The notes under the pieces: model-generated | What the model was told of the DNA's origin: nothing | Database searches by the model: none | Seen by the model: only the letters and a program-made list of their open reading frames with translations | Source of the DNA: Pseudorasbora parva | Lineage: Eukaryota; Chordata; Actinopteri; Cypriniformes; Gobionidae | Direction: 5' to 3' | Assembly: GCF_024679245.1 (NCBI RefSeq) | Contig: NC_090185.1 | Location: forward strand, 26,662,926-26,726,925 | Length of the DNA: 64,000 nucleotides | In this document: piece by piece, positions 47,701 through 59,700 of the stretch | Layout: each line of letters begins with the position of its first letter | How positions within the stretch are numbered: position 1 is the stretch's first letter | Position numbers and translations under genes: made by a program

Positions 47701-50700
47701 CTAACACAAATGAGTCTATCTGTCGCAACAATATAAAGGACAATGAAACAGCATATTTTGTTACATTTTAGATCTTGGGAGGGTTCAGTTTGAGCAAATA
47801 ATTTATACCATCATCAATGTCCTTGTCAGAGCTTGTTTCTCAGCAATCTCAAACATATTATCATTTTCAACATCTTCAAAATCAGTGTTTTTCAGCTTCT
47901 TCACCAGATCCACCATCAAGTGACAGTGACACTTATATTTGATTGCATTCAGCACTTGCTCTGCAGTAAACTGCTTTGCTGATGATACTTCCTATTCTTT
48001 AGTTTTCTGCCTGTGGTAACTATGGCCCTGTCCCAATTGGCACATTTCATGTGCACTTTTGGTCTTGTGGATTTAAAATGGCCATTGCGTGAGCGTGTCC
48101 ATTAAGTCCACAAGACCGTAGAGTGTCCCATTCGTCATTTAAGCTTAAAGAAGGGTGCTCATGAGCGCCCCCTTTTCGGCTGCTATGCGCCCTCAATGCG
48201 TACTTCAGCTGAGACCGCAAGTTGCGAGCTATGTAGAGGACTTCTACCCAGTAATCAAAGCAGCATTACGTTGTGAAAGTGCGGACTCAGAGGAAGACGT
48301 GAGGGTTTAGGGTGCCTTTTGGGACAGGGCCTAAGTAGTCCTATTCTTGATATAAGCTTAAAGAAGGGCGCCCTTGATGTGCACTTCAGCTAAGCCCACA
48401 AGATCACGAGTTATGCAGAGGGCTTGTACCCGGCAGTCAAAGTGTTGTGAAAATGCAGACTCAGAGGAGGACCATGAAGGTTTAGTGTGACATATGGGAC
48501 AAGGCCTATGAGTGAAACATCACTTTATCATTGTGTATCAGACATCTTGTGGAATAAAGGTGAATTGCACTTATTCAGTCAACAAAGATACAATTATTGT
48601 TGTGCAGAGGAAAAAAAAAATACTTACACTGTTAAACACCTCGGGTCGTTAGCGACTCTATACATTTTTTATGATATTGTTTATAATGATTTGATAAAGG
48701 AATGCTAAGAAGGTTACTGTCCAACTTAAAAAAAAAAATTGCTGCTTAAATTTCTGCAAACTCGAGAGATGAATATTGACGTAACCTTTATGTTAGTACA
48801 TAACCTACCCACAAACAAACCTAGCGGATTGATGTATGAGAAGGAGTGGTCCCCATGAGGAGTGTAGTGAATGATGTCATTCGGGTCACTAAAGACCCCG
48901 AGGTATGTATGAATCCTTTTTTATTATCAAGAGGATATTACCCTTAATCAACTTCAAATGTTAAAAATCACATGCTTTGCATCATCATGCAACCAAGACT
49001 GAGTCAGACTAACTGTTTTATTTGGCAAAGAAAAGACATGCCCTCTTTCAAGATAAAGTTCAATGTATCTTTTAATTGTCCTTAACTTGTTAAAATCAGT
49101 TATATTAACATACACAGTAGAGCAGAGATGCTTCTAATGAAGGAACCAGAAGGCCTATCCGTCCCAACAAAAACTGTTTGTTATTGTGTTAAGTGTACTC
49201 TGAAATCAAAGAACAACAGAACTGGTCTGCTTTTTATAAGCGGCAGAACGAAAACCAAATGTACCACGTGAAACGTATAATTTTACTTCAGTGTATGCTT
49301 TTGCAAAGACATCGCATGGCTAATAAGAAATGTGTGAGAAAATGTAAGTTGCATCCTTTAACCACAGAAAAATTGAGATCTCATGGGATCCACAAGATCA
49401 TTGTATTTCCTTGAATCATTATTAACATATGGATGCGATCAGTGTGGTATTGCTACAATGACAAATAGCCTTGTGTAATGTGGGTGGTACAAAAGTACAT
49501 TAGTACAAAATGGCTTCATATTTGTTAACTTGTGAAACAAAGCCAAATAAAATAACTGCCATCATATTTCGTACATCAAGCATTAACCGAGAATGCATTC
49601 CTTATGTGGCTTCGTCATCCTCTGGATTCAGATGCGTTTTCCATCCATGATGTGTTATTGAGATTTGTAAGTTAGTAGGTCAGTTTTAGTGCATGGCAAG
49701 AAAATGTGTCCATTTTAAGGTTATGAACATTTAAAAAAAGGTTTGAATGAGAGCTCTGTGAAGCATTAGCGTATTTACTTAGCATGAGAAATAATGACTT
49801 GTTGGGACACAATGTGCTGTATAAAACCAGTTTATTGAAACAGAAAAAAAAGTATGTTTAATTTTTTGCTGCTTAAATTTCTGCGAACTCGAGAGATGAA
49901 TATTGACATAACTTTTATGTTAGTACATAACCTACCCACAAACAAACCTAGCGCATTGATGTTTTGATAGTGGATTGTAACATTAACTTGTACTAAATTA
50001 CAAACTACTGGATGTTTAAGGAAATACTGGCTGTAACTGTAAAATTAAAGATTAGCTGTGTTTAAACATAAGTGAAAGTAATAGTTGTAATGTTATTTGA
50101 ATGAAAGCATCCTTGAAATTATTATTTGTAGACGAGCCGTTAGGATCCCTTGTTTCTACACTCCGGGTGGTCAGCACGATTGTCTTTCTGCTTGTTTTTG
50201 CAAGAGGAGTGTGTCAGATCCTGCCAGGCATGACCTTTGACCTTTTGCAACCATCCCGGATCAAACATCCTAGGATTCTTGACTACTCCAGACGCATGGC
50301 ACCGGCCACCAGTGAGGTCATCACCCAGCGGGTTTAGGACCCCTGACCTATTGACTCACAGTGTAATCAGAGATGACCTGTTGTGTTTCCATGTTGTCCT
50401 TCGCCTCTCATAAATGTATGACAAGCCAAACTTGCTCCCTTTGATCCAACCCATTTCTAGCAGAGTAGAGGTCATCAGAGTAGTTTTGTATTTGTTATTC
50501 CTGCTCATTTTCCCATCTCCCTCAAAGCTGATTATGTTGCCTTAGTTGGAAATCACGTCAGATCTCCCGTGGTTCATGTGGATTTTGTCTCCTGCTTTCA
50601 CTGAATTAATTTACATGTAAACTATAGGTAAACTTTTCCATTTTTTAGTGTGTTACAAACATCTATGAAACATTATAATGTATCAGGGTCCGAAGTAGAG

Positions 50701-53700
50701 GTATTCTCGGATCCTAAAATCTGTACCCAACCCGAACCCAACGTCCATAAATAATAAAAAAGAAAATTCTGACCCAAGACAGACCCAATAAAAGAATATA
50801 TTTCAAACCCGACTGGACCCGAATGTAATCGGGATTGATGTGTGCACACAGCCTGCAGCCAGTCCGGAAAATCCCAGTGTCCTGCTGACTGAATTAGCCA
50901 CTGCTCCATTTCTTTATTTATTATTAGGCCTACTTTATATTATTGCTTGCCTGATGGATACAGGTTATTTCTGAGTTTGGCTTTCAGTTGTGACCAATGG
51001 ATTTGAGTTTTCTAGTGTTGTCTACAACGCTATTTACTTCATCTCTGGCGAAGGGCTTCAGCAAACAAAAAAAGAAAAGCCCCGCATGAACACACAGCAT
51101 AATGAAGCGAGTGGCTTTTCCTGATGGATCTCATAGCTGTAAGATGGATTTCAGTTGTTCCTTTTCTATATTTCTCAAAAACTTGAACCGCAAAAGTATC
51201 AATCACTCATCACTGTAATGTCATTACTTCCTATAACTTTTAGCATAATGTTATTTACCTGACCATAAGATGATTAAAGGTTATTTTCATCGTTGATGAC
51301 GGCATGGTTGAAATGGTAGGCAAAAATGTGGAGTCTAAACGCACAAGCAACCATTATAGTCCATTGCACGTAGAAGCGTGGATTTAGGGAGAACTAACCC
51401 AGTACAGGGTCAAAGGGATAGTTCACCCAAAAATGTAAATGATCCCATAATTACCTCGCCCTCAAGCCATCCTGTATATGACTTTCTTTCAGCCAAACAC
51501 AATCAAAGTTATATTAAATAATATCCTGGCTCTTCCAAGCTTCGTAATGGGAGTGAATAGTGTTTTTAACGTTACAAAAAGTGTATCCATCCATCATAAA
51601 AGTAGTCCATATAGCTCCAGTGGGTTAATAAATGCCTTCTGAGGCAGAGCGATTGGGTTTTTGTAAGATTTTTTTTTTTAATATACAAAATGTAATCACT
51701 GACTTCTGGCAATGACCACATGTGCTTTGACAAGAGAGTCAAGTTCTGGCGGAAGAGTGACCTCTGACTCCATGTATGGTGGTCATGTGGTTTTGCATTT
51801 TTATTTAACACATTGTTTTAGGCCCCGTCCACACGGAGACGCGTTTAGCTGTAATACGTATACATTTTGTATCAGCGTTTCATCCACATGGATCCAGCGT
51901 TTTAGAAGCATGAATCCGATATTTTCTGGAACCGGGTCCCAAAGTGGGTAAATCTGAAAACGATCATCTTCTGTTTTCGTGTGTACAGCGAAACCATATA
52001 TTTCCTGAAACGGTGATGTCATCACACTACGTCCAGCACCGTGAAAGAGTTAAGGGATACAACTACGGGCATTGGGCAGGCGCACATCAATATCGCGTCA
52101 TTCAATTAACGTATCTGCATTATTGTAAGGGTATGTTTTGGGTTGGGGTAGGTGTAGGCATTAATAAAACACATCTGTTAAGTAGCAATTGTATTTATTG
52201 TTATTTTATTGTGAGATTTTGCCTCACCTCCGACCACTGCTATACCCCTGCTAGCCACAACTCTTCTTCTTCTCTGTTTTAGTGTATTTCTGTGGCAGAA
52301 TTACAGCACCACACACTGGCCTGGTATGCAAACTACATCGTTTTTAGTCAGTTTCGGTAATCTCGTGTGGACGCAGATATTTCTTGAAACGAGTTTAAAA
52401 AAAAGATTGGATTGGGAAAGCGCTGGCTTCGTGTGGACGAGGCCTTAGACATCTAATTTTTAACCGGCGTTCTCTGCTCTTCCGTGTTTGTCAATTCTCA
52501 CCTAAACTTACGCTGTGTACCTACATCATCACACGTTGGATCAGAGGTGACCCTTTCTTAAATTTTTTAGCTTCTTGTTAGCCTCTTTGGTGAGGCACTA
52601 TATTGTGTTTTTAAGAGGGTTTTTTTTGTCCAATTTGTGCCTCAGAAAGTAGTACCTTTTTTGTGTGGTTGTGTTACACCTATAAGAAAGCAAACAACAC
52701 TACCTGTACTTTGCATCAGCCATTTTTCTTGAAATATTCAGTGTTTGGCACTTAGTTGTAACTAATTTATGTGCAGTGGATTTGGTTTGGAAATGACTCC
52801 TCAGCCAATATGTTATTAAATGAACCACTCACTATCAGTCATAAATCAGTGTGATTGCTGGGTGGTTGTGAAAGCAGGCAAGAAATGTGGCTATACTGAA
52901 CCTTTGACATTTAAGATGTAAATATTGATCATGCTCTAACAACCACCCAGAATGCATTTGTCACAGCATGACAATGTGCCAACAACCACTCTAGAAAATC
53001 TAGTTGTTGAGGTCTGTTTTTACTGAAATGTTATTGCATGTTCACAACTTTAAACGATTCATTGATTTGTTTGATCTCCTTCTTGGTTAGAAACTTTGAA
53101 CAGTAACTAAAACTCAAACGTTCTTTCCAACAATAACTCCCTAAAATAATTTAAAAAACAAATTAATAACAGTCACCCAGTTTAATAAAACAGTCATCCC
53201 ATCTCAGAAAGGGGTTACCTCCCTGAACTCCCACTAGAAAGCAATGTATTCCCATTTGTCAGTACAGCTGGTTTTTTATTCAGCGGGGGGCCGGGATGAA
53301 TCTCTGGTGGGGATGCTTTTGGCGGCTCCCGGGCTGAAGGGGGCTTCTAGTTGGCTAATTCATCGAAGTGGTTTGCCAGCAGTGTTAGTAGCCAGGCTAC
53401 TGTCAAAACTCAAGCTCTCCAAAGATAGCAGGCCCCTGCACCCAGGGGCGTGGGACTGGGGGGATAAAGGGTACTGAGTAACCAGGGCCCAAGGCAGGGA
53501 AGTCCGTTTTCTATACATACACATACATGGTACGGGGGCCCAGCAAGATGGTTTGTACCCAGGGCCCAAAATTTGGTGCTACGCCCCTGCCTGCACCTCC
53601 TCCACTGCTCTCCCTGGGTTAAATAACCTGCCTCATGCTGTGATCTGAAACGAGAACCCCTCGCTTGGCGCACTATAGATGCATTTGGAGTTGGCCTGTA

Positions 53701-56700
53701 CTAACATTGCCATAAACCAACAAATGAATAGGTTTGCCAAACCTCATAACACTAAACATTTTACAAGCCTCATATTTTAGCCTGTTAAACTTCATAATAC
53801 GGAATATTGAAATGACTTTGCCTTGTAGATGGCTTTGTTTCAGGTGTTTTATTAGTAATGATCTACTAAAGAAGCTCAATCCAAAAAAAAAAAAAAAAAA
53901 AAAAAACATTCATAGCCCTTAAAACCCAAAAATTTAAATTCTGTCATTAATTACTCACCCTTAATTTGTTCCTAAACTTGTATGAGTTCTTTCATCTTTG
54001 AACACACACAAAAAAAGATATTTTGAAGAATGTTGGTAACCAGACAGTTGATAGTAGCCATTGACTGCCATAGTTTTTTTTCCTACTGGAAGTCATATGG
54101 AAGTCAGTGGTTGCAGTCAACTGTCTGGTTTACCAACATTCTTCAAAATATCTTTCTTTTAATCACCATGTCGTAACCAAGAGAATGCTTCGAGAAACAG
54201 GACATTTTGGCATATCGTTTGTGTCTATTTCCACACCACAACACCACTAGTCCAAAAGTAAAAAGTTCTCGATTGGGTAATTGACCTTAAAAAAATATCT
54301 AACTCTACATCATTTTTAACAATCATTCACAAAGCTTCATGCGATTGTAGTTCTTTCCTTTGTTAAAGCCATTGTGTACACAGTCTTGAACATTTTGTAT
54401 GATTCCAAAATGTGATTCACTTGTACAAATCCCACATCGGAAAAAGTTAATCAAAAAAATACTACCAGAACTAAAGCCACTGAAAAAGAGGGCAGGCACT
54501 AATGCACTCTATTAAACACCAAATATTTTCTGATTGCCTGTTCTGTTGTCACGTTGCACAGCAGTTTTACGCTTAAGTGTGGCCAAACCATTTGTCACTG
54601 GCAACTTGCCGCATCTTGCAACAATATTTGTTGCGTGGGAAGTTGAATCCAGGCTTTACTGTACAAACATCAATCAGACTTTTTAAGCTTTCTGTCTGAC
54701 AGGATGTTTATGGTGCTTTGTGAAAAGTCTTCAAAGCAAACAAAATAAGAATTATAATGACAACTGCAAAAATGAGTACGTTTTCTCCTGTTGAATGATA
54801 AAACAGGAGAGAAATATCCCACTTGAGCCGTACCTGGGGTTTACTTTGAGTTTGCATTAAAAACTTGTCACCAACACCGTGAACAAATCATTCACCTCTT
54901 GGCACTCAGAACCTTGGGAATTCTTTGGGGCCTCTATGAGGGCTGTACAGGAGCTTTCACACCTGACAGAGTCAATACAGTAGTCTTGGCTCAGTTTTCT
55001 GACACTCACTAGAGCTAAAGAAGCAGATGGGCATCTGCAACATGACGAATGCAGTGCACAGACCTCTAGGGAGGAAAATCAAGGGTGCTGGTGCTTTCGT
55101 GGGAGAATGAAAGGCAGCTTTGTAAAGTCACAGCCTCCATTATAAAGCTCTGTTGTGTGTGAATAAAGTCCAGGCCTGCTTTAGATTTAACTCTTCAGTA
55201 CAGCTTCCCCATTCCGCTCTGTTTCCAATCCATGCGTTTAAATGGTGAGCTGATATGCCTCATTGGAACAAGGGCCGTAATAGGCTCTTTGACCTCTAAA
55301 GGAACTCATTCGTAAACATTGTCAGGAAGAAAAGTGCTTTGTGATGTATATTGAATAAAGCTTTCACCAGTTGAAGCGAATTCAGCTCATAAAAATCGCC
55401 TGACGGAGGTGAATGTAAGTTTGCCTCAAGCCCGTATTTAAAGGAGATAAATTGAGTTGTTTTTTGATCAAATGTTCTCTGCTCTCCCCAGCGGGGGAGT
55501 CTGGTCATTAGGAGGCCAGCATGAGTCCAGGCACGCTGATCCGAGGGGGCTGCCCTCTCTCAGGCCTAGGGCTCTGCAGGAATGTGGAGGGAGTTCTGAC
55601 TCACCCCTCTGCTCCGGGGCCAAGAGATCCCACGGAATGACATAAAAGACGAGGTGCTGGAACAAAAGATGTTAAGGTCTATTAACTGTGTGTATTTATC
55701 ACATTTTTGAGCCAGATAGTTGTTGTTTTTTTAATCGGGTGAAAGCTGGGTGATGTTTTAAGAGAATTTTAACTTCATCCGTAACACAACTTTATTTCCT
55801 AATGCAACTGGAAAATCTAGGAAAGCTGCCTACCATGAGTTATAAGAACTATTACTATTTTATGAGCTTTTTAAGCCTTAAATGGGATTTATAGAAGTGG
55901 AGAAGTGAAAGAAAAGGGAGGAATGGGTTTGGGAAAGGTGAGCTTGGATACAAATGGGATACAAGTTCCCTCAATCAGTCAAAAAACAGTTATAAGATCA
56001 ATGGAAATGTTAATAGTTTTCTTCAGGTATTATGAACCTCCTCTGTTGGAGAATATGAACCACATATCCAAAATTAAAAAGTCTTTTATTTCGATATTAC
56101 TAAAGAAAGAGAAATCTAGAGGCCTGTTCACACCAATACGAATGTTTGGTGTAAAAATTGGTCCTATAAACATTTAAATAGGTTAAAACGCTGTCAACAG
56201 AAAGTTCGCATCCCATCATCACAACAATTTTCACGCTGCAAACAATACTGGCCAACCAATAAGATTTGCACTTTTGGTCATGCCCAGAGATGCTGCTGTT
56301 ATAAAAAACGATGACTTGGAGCCCCTGGAGTTGGGGTTGACTCCAGCTCAGGAATCTACTCTGTAGCTGTGTCCAAGATCACTCACTTGTTGACTGATTC
56401 TCTAATTCCCTATGAAGGGCGTGAGAGTTGAGTATACTATAAGTACGGAGTGAATGAAATGAAGCAAGGAATTCGGACACACCACGTCAGAGAGCTGTTG
56501 CAGAAACTTGGTCACACACATTTATCCTGCATGTAGTTTACTTTAGAAATAGATAACAGTTACAGTAACTTACAGTGTTGATAACTCCGCATCAAGTCAT
56601 TACTAAATTGGACTAATTTGGGAGGAGAGTATTTAAATGAATCAAGCAAGGTGACTTACTAAGCTTTGCGGCAGTCAATTTACTGGTGTTTGTGCCATGA

Positions 56701-59700
56701 TTTACTGCCCAAAAAAAGCACGTCTTAAACCCAGACGCTAATTTGCGCTGCTCTTGGTAGACTGCGTTGGTCACTATGGAAAAGTTCCGGCTGAGTCTGT
56801 GTTCTTTAGTTTGCGAGTCGTCAGAAGATCAAATGCAGAAATTTCCACTCCCATCATCACTGGTGTGCAACTTGAGACTAAACAATAGCTGGCCTATTTC
56901 AAGATATGTCAGTGCAAGTTTCTTTCAGTTGAAACATGTATTTTATTCTGAGAAAAGGCTCGTCTGTGAAACCAAGGGAAAGAGTATAAGATGTTATTGT
57001 CTGAAAGGTTTCTGTCAGACACAACAGAAGTACTGTTTACCAAACAAAAAAGCTTCCAGGTTACTCCTGACCTTTAATCTAACATCTAATCTTTTAATGT
57101 ACCCTCTAATTATGCACAAACCAAATCAACTACAGCCGAACACCTCATCTAAGCAAAAAAACGACCAAACCATCTGAATACAGGTAGACAGACTTCCATT
57201 GAGCGGTAGCATACAGTAGCTGGATTATTGCAGGCCTATTTTAACTCTGTGCTTTTTCCAGCTATCCCATGTCTTCACGTGTTTGCTCTAATGAAAGAGG
57301 CTGTCTGTTCCATCCTGCTTTGAAGACATTCCTCAGACATTACCTTATTAAACCAAGATGTGTATTGAGTGGGTGTGGCCCGGGGCACAGAGAAAAGGGC
57401 TAGTGTGTGTCAGCGCTAACGGAGGCCATGCCCCCAGACGTATGACATCATCCACAGGATTCCCACAAGTCTGGGCTGTTTTCTGCAGCACGTGTCGTAC
57501 ATGCCCTACAGCCATTTGACTTAAGAGGTTTTAGTAGTGGAGAAAGACTGGGATCAATCATATTTGGGCGGAGTAAGTTGTCCTCATAGTTGACTTTGTG
57601 GAACAAAAAGTGCTCTACTTTGAGCCTGATGTTTTGTGTCACAATGACTCAGTTCAGTTTGAAGACAAGTGTAGTATTTCGAAGGGGGGAAAAAGCAGTT
57701 GTGTTTGGTCGTTTTAGTGGCATTTAAGTCAGTTTAATGTAATTTAAGTTGAAATGAGAAACACCCATGTGGATTGTACTTAAATTGTGATTTTTTTTAA
57801 TGGACAATAGAATTTAATTTAAAAATACAAGAAATGCTGCTGTTTATATATCTTGTTATTAAGGTTTACTAAACTCTAAAACATGTTTGTGACTGAATCA
57901 ATATGAAGACAGAAAAACAGACAACTATTTAAACCAACCCCTCTACAAACACATTGGATTTTAGTGCATTTGAACAGATTCTTGTGGTTTCTCTTTTGCT
58001 TAGTGTGAGTGAAAACAGGCCATTGGCAGTTTCAGCTTGAAGCCAATGTCACTGCATCAGCCAATATGTTCTGTGCTTGAATATGTTAGATATTAGCTAA
58101 TCCTTAGATTCAACAATAAGGGTTTGTTTGCTATTTGATAGACATAAATTAAGCTTTATTTATTATTGTAACACATAAGTACACAAGCTGTCAGGTTTAT
58201 TCATCCGTAATCTAATCCAAGAAAAATAGTATTTGTATAAAGCTTGGTTTATTATGAATACTAATAGCTCCAACAATAAATTGCTTCTAAATTAATAAAA
58301 TCATTTAATAGACTTTAGTGTGACTTTAAACGCACATTAATGGATGCTCTCTTTTCTTGTTTAAACTTAAAACATGATTTAAAGCTTTGAATTTTAGGCC
58401 TTGTCCACACGAACACGGGTATTTTTATAACCGTGACTTTTTTTACACGGTTCGGCTGTTCGTCCACACGGAAATGCAGTATCAGGTCACTGAAACCGAA
58501 CATTTTTAAAAACCCCTGCCAGGGTGAGGATTTTCAGAAACGCCGGTTGCAGTGGTGTCGTGTGGACAGTAAAACCGGCATTTTTGCCTTGCGACGTCAG
58601 AGTGTGCGCCATTATCCTCTGTGTTTGACGTCAGTTTGCGCCGCTGACGACCCTATTGTTGACGATTCTGTGCAATGGCGGACGTAGCCCACATATTGCT
58701 GATAGTAACTGTGCTAACAGGGCTGCTTGTATCATGTACACAGATACATGCTCAGGTATATTATTATATTGCGGAACAGAGGCATCAGAATGAAATTCTA
58801 CGCAGGGATTGGCCAACTTGCCTAACGATTAGGACAATCCCCGTCTGCTGGTGTGGCATGCTCTTGACATCGCCTGATAGCGGGTTTTTTCGTTTTCATG
58901 TATTCAAAACCGAGCATGTGTGGACGGGATTTTTTTTTTAAACGCAGGAGGAAAAACTCTGGTTATAAAAATACCCGTGTCTATGTGGACTAGGCCTTAT
59001 AGTTGATCTCCACCAAAGAGCATGATTTTCTCAGTACATAAAAGCAGTCCTATTAACATGTTGTTGACATTCTTCATCTGAAAAAAAAAAGCAGGCATGC
59101 TTCGTCGTGGCTATGACTGTATCCCACATCAAACGGCATATTTCGTCTTTTTACAGCCAGTGAGTAAATGGTTTGTAAACTCTGGCTAGAGATGCAGGGA
59201 AAAAAACTGTGTTGGTGTATATTAAAGAGCAGTTACGAGGGCCACAGGTGCTCTCTGGAAAATATTTACCCAAAAGGCACAAATGTTAGCTGCAGTCTGT
59301 TTATGCAATTAAGAACAGACTACTGGTTCATGTCGTTTGATTTTTACATTTTCTTGCACACTATGTTTGTCTATGGGGGTGTATCCCTTTGATATAAAAT
59401 GAAGGGAAAATCTATTTGCGCATACTTAATGTTTATATGCAGTAGGTTTACTGAGAATATCAATATAAAGCCAGCACTGTGGAATTTCTGTGCGTGAAAT
59501 TTGTGAAAGTATCTCAGCTGTAAAACCATCTGTTGAAGTAATTTAGAAGTGAACTAAAATGTTTCAGAGGACTCGCTAGCATCAGGGTCAGTGACTCAGG
59601 TCTTTGTTTAGATGTTATTCCAGCTACATCTTCAGTCATGCTAATTAAGCCTAGCGCATACTAAAAGACAGGCAATGTGACACTATTTCATGTCTCAGCA

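Noticed and set aside
50101..50337. 78-codon frame with a hydrophobic stretch resembling a membrane segment
   Set aside because: One short hydrophobic run is common by chance in AT-rich DNA; nothing else supports a gene.
56767..57177. 136-codon plus-strand frame
   Set aside because: No recognised motif and no neighbouring exon-like signals.
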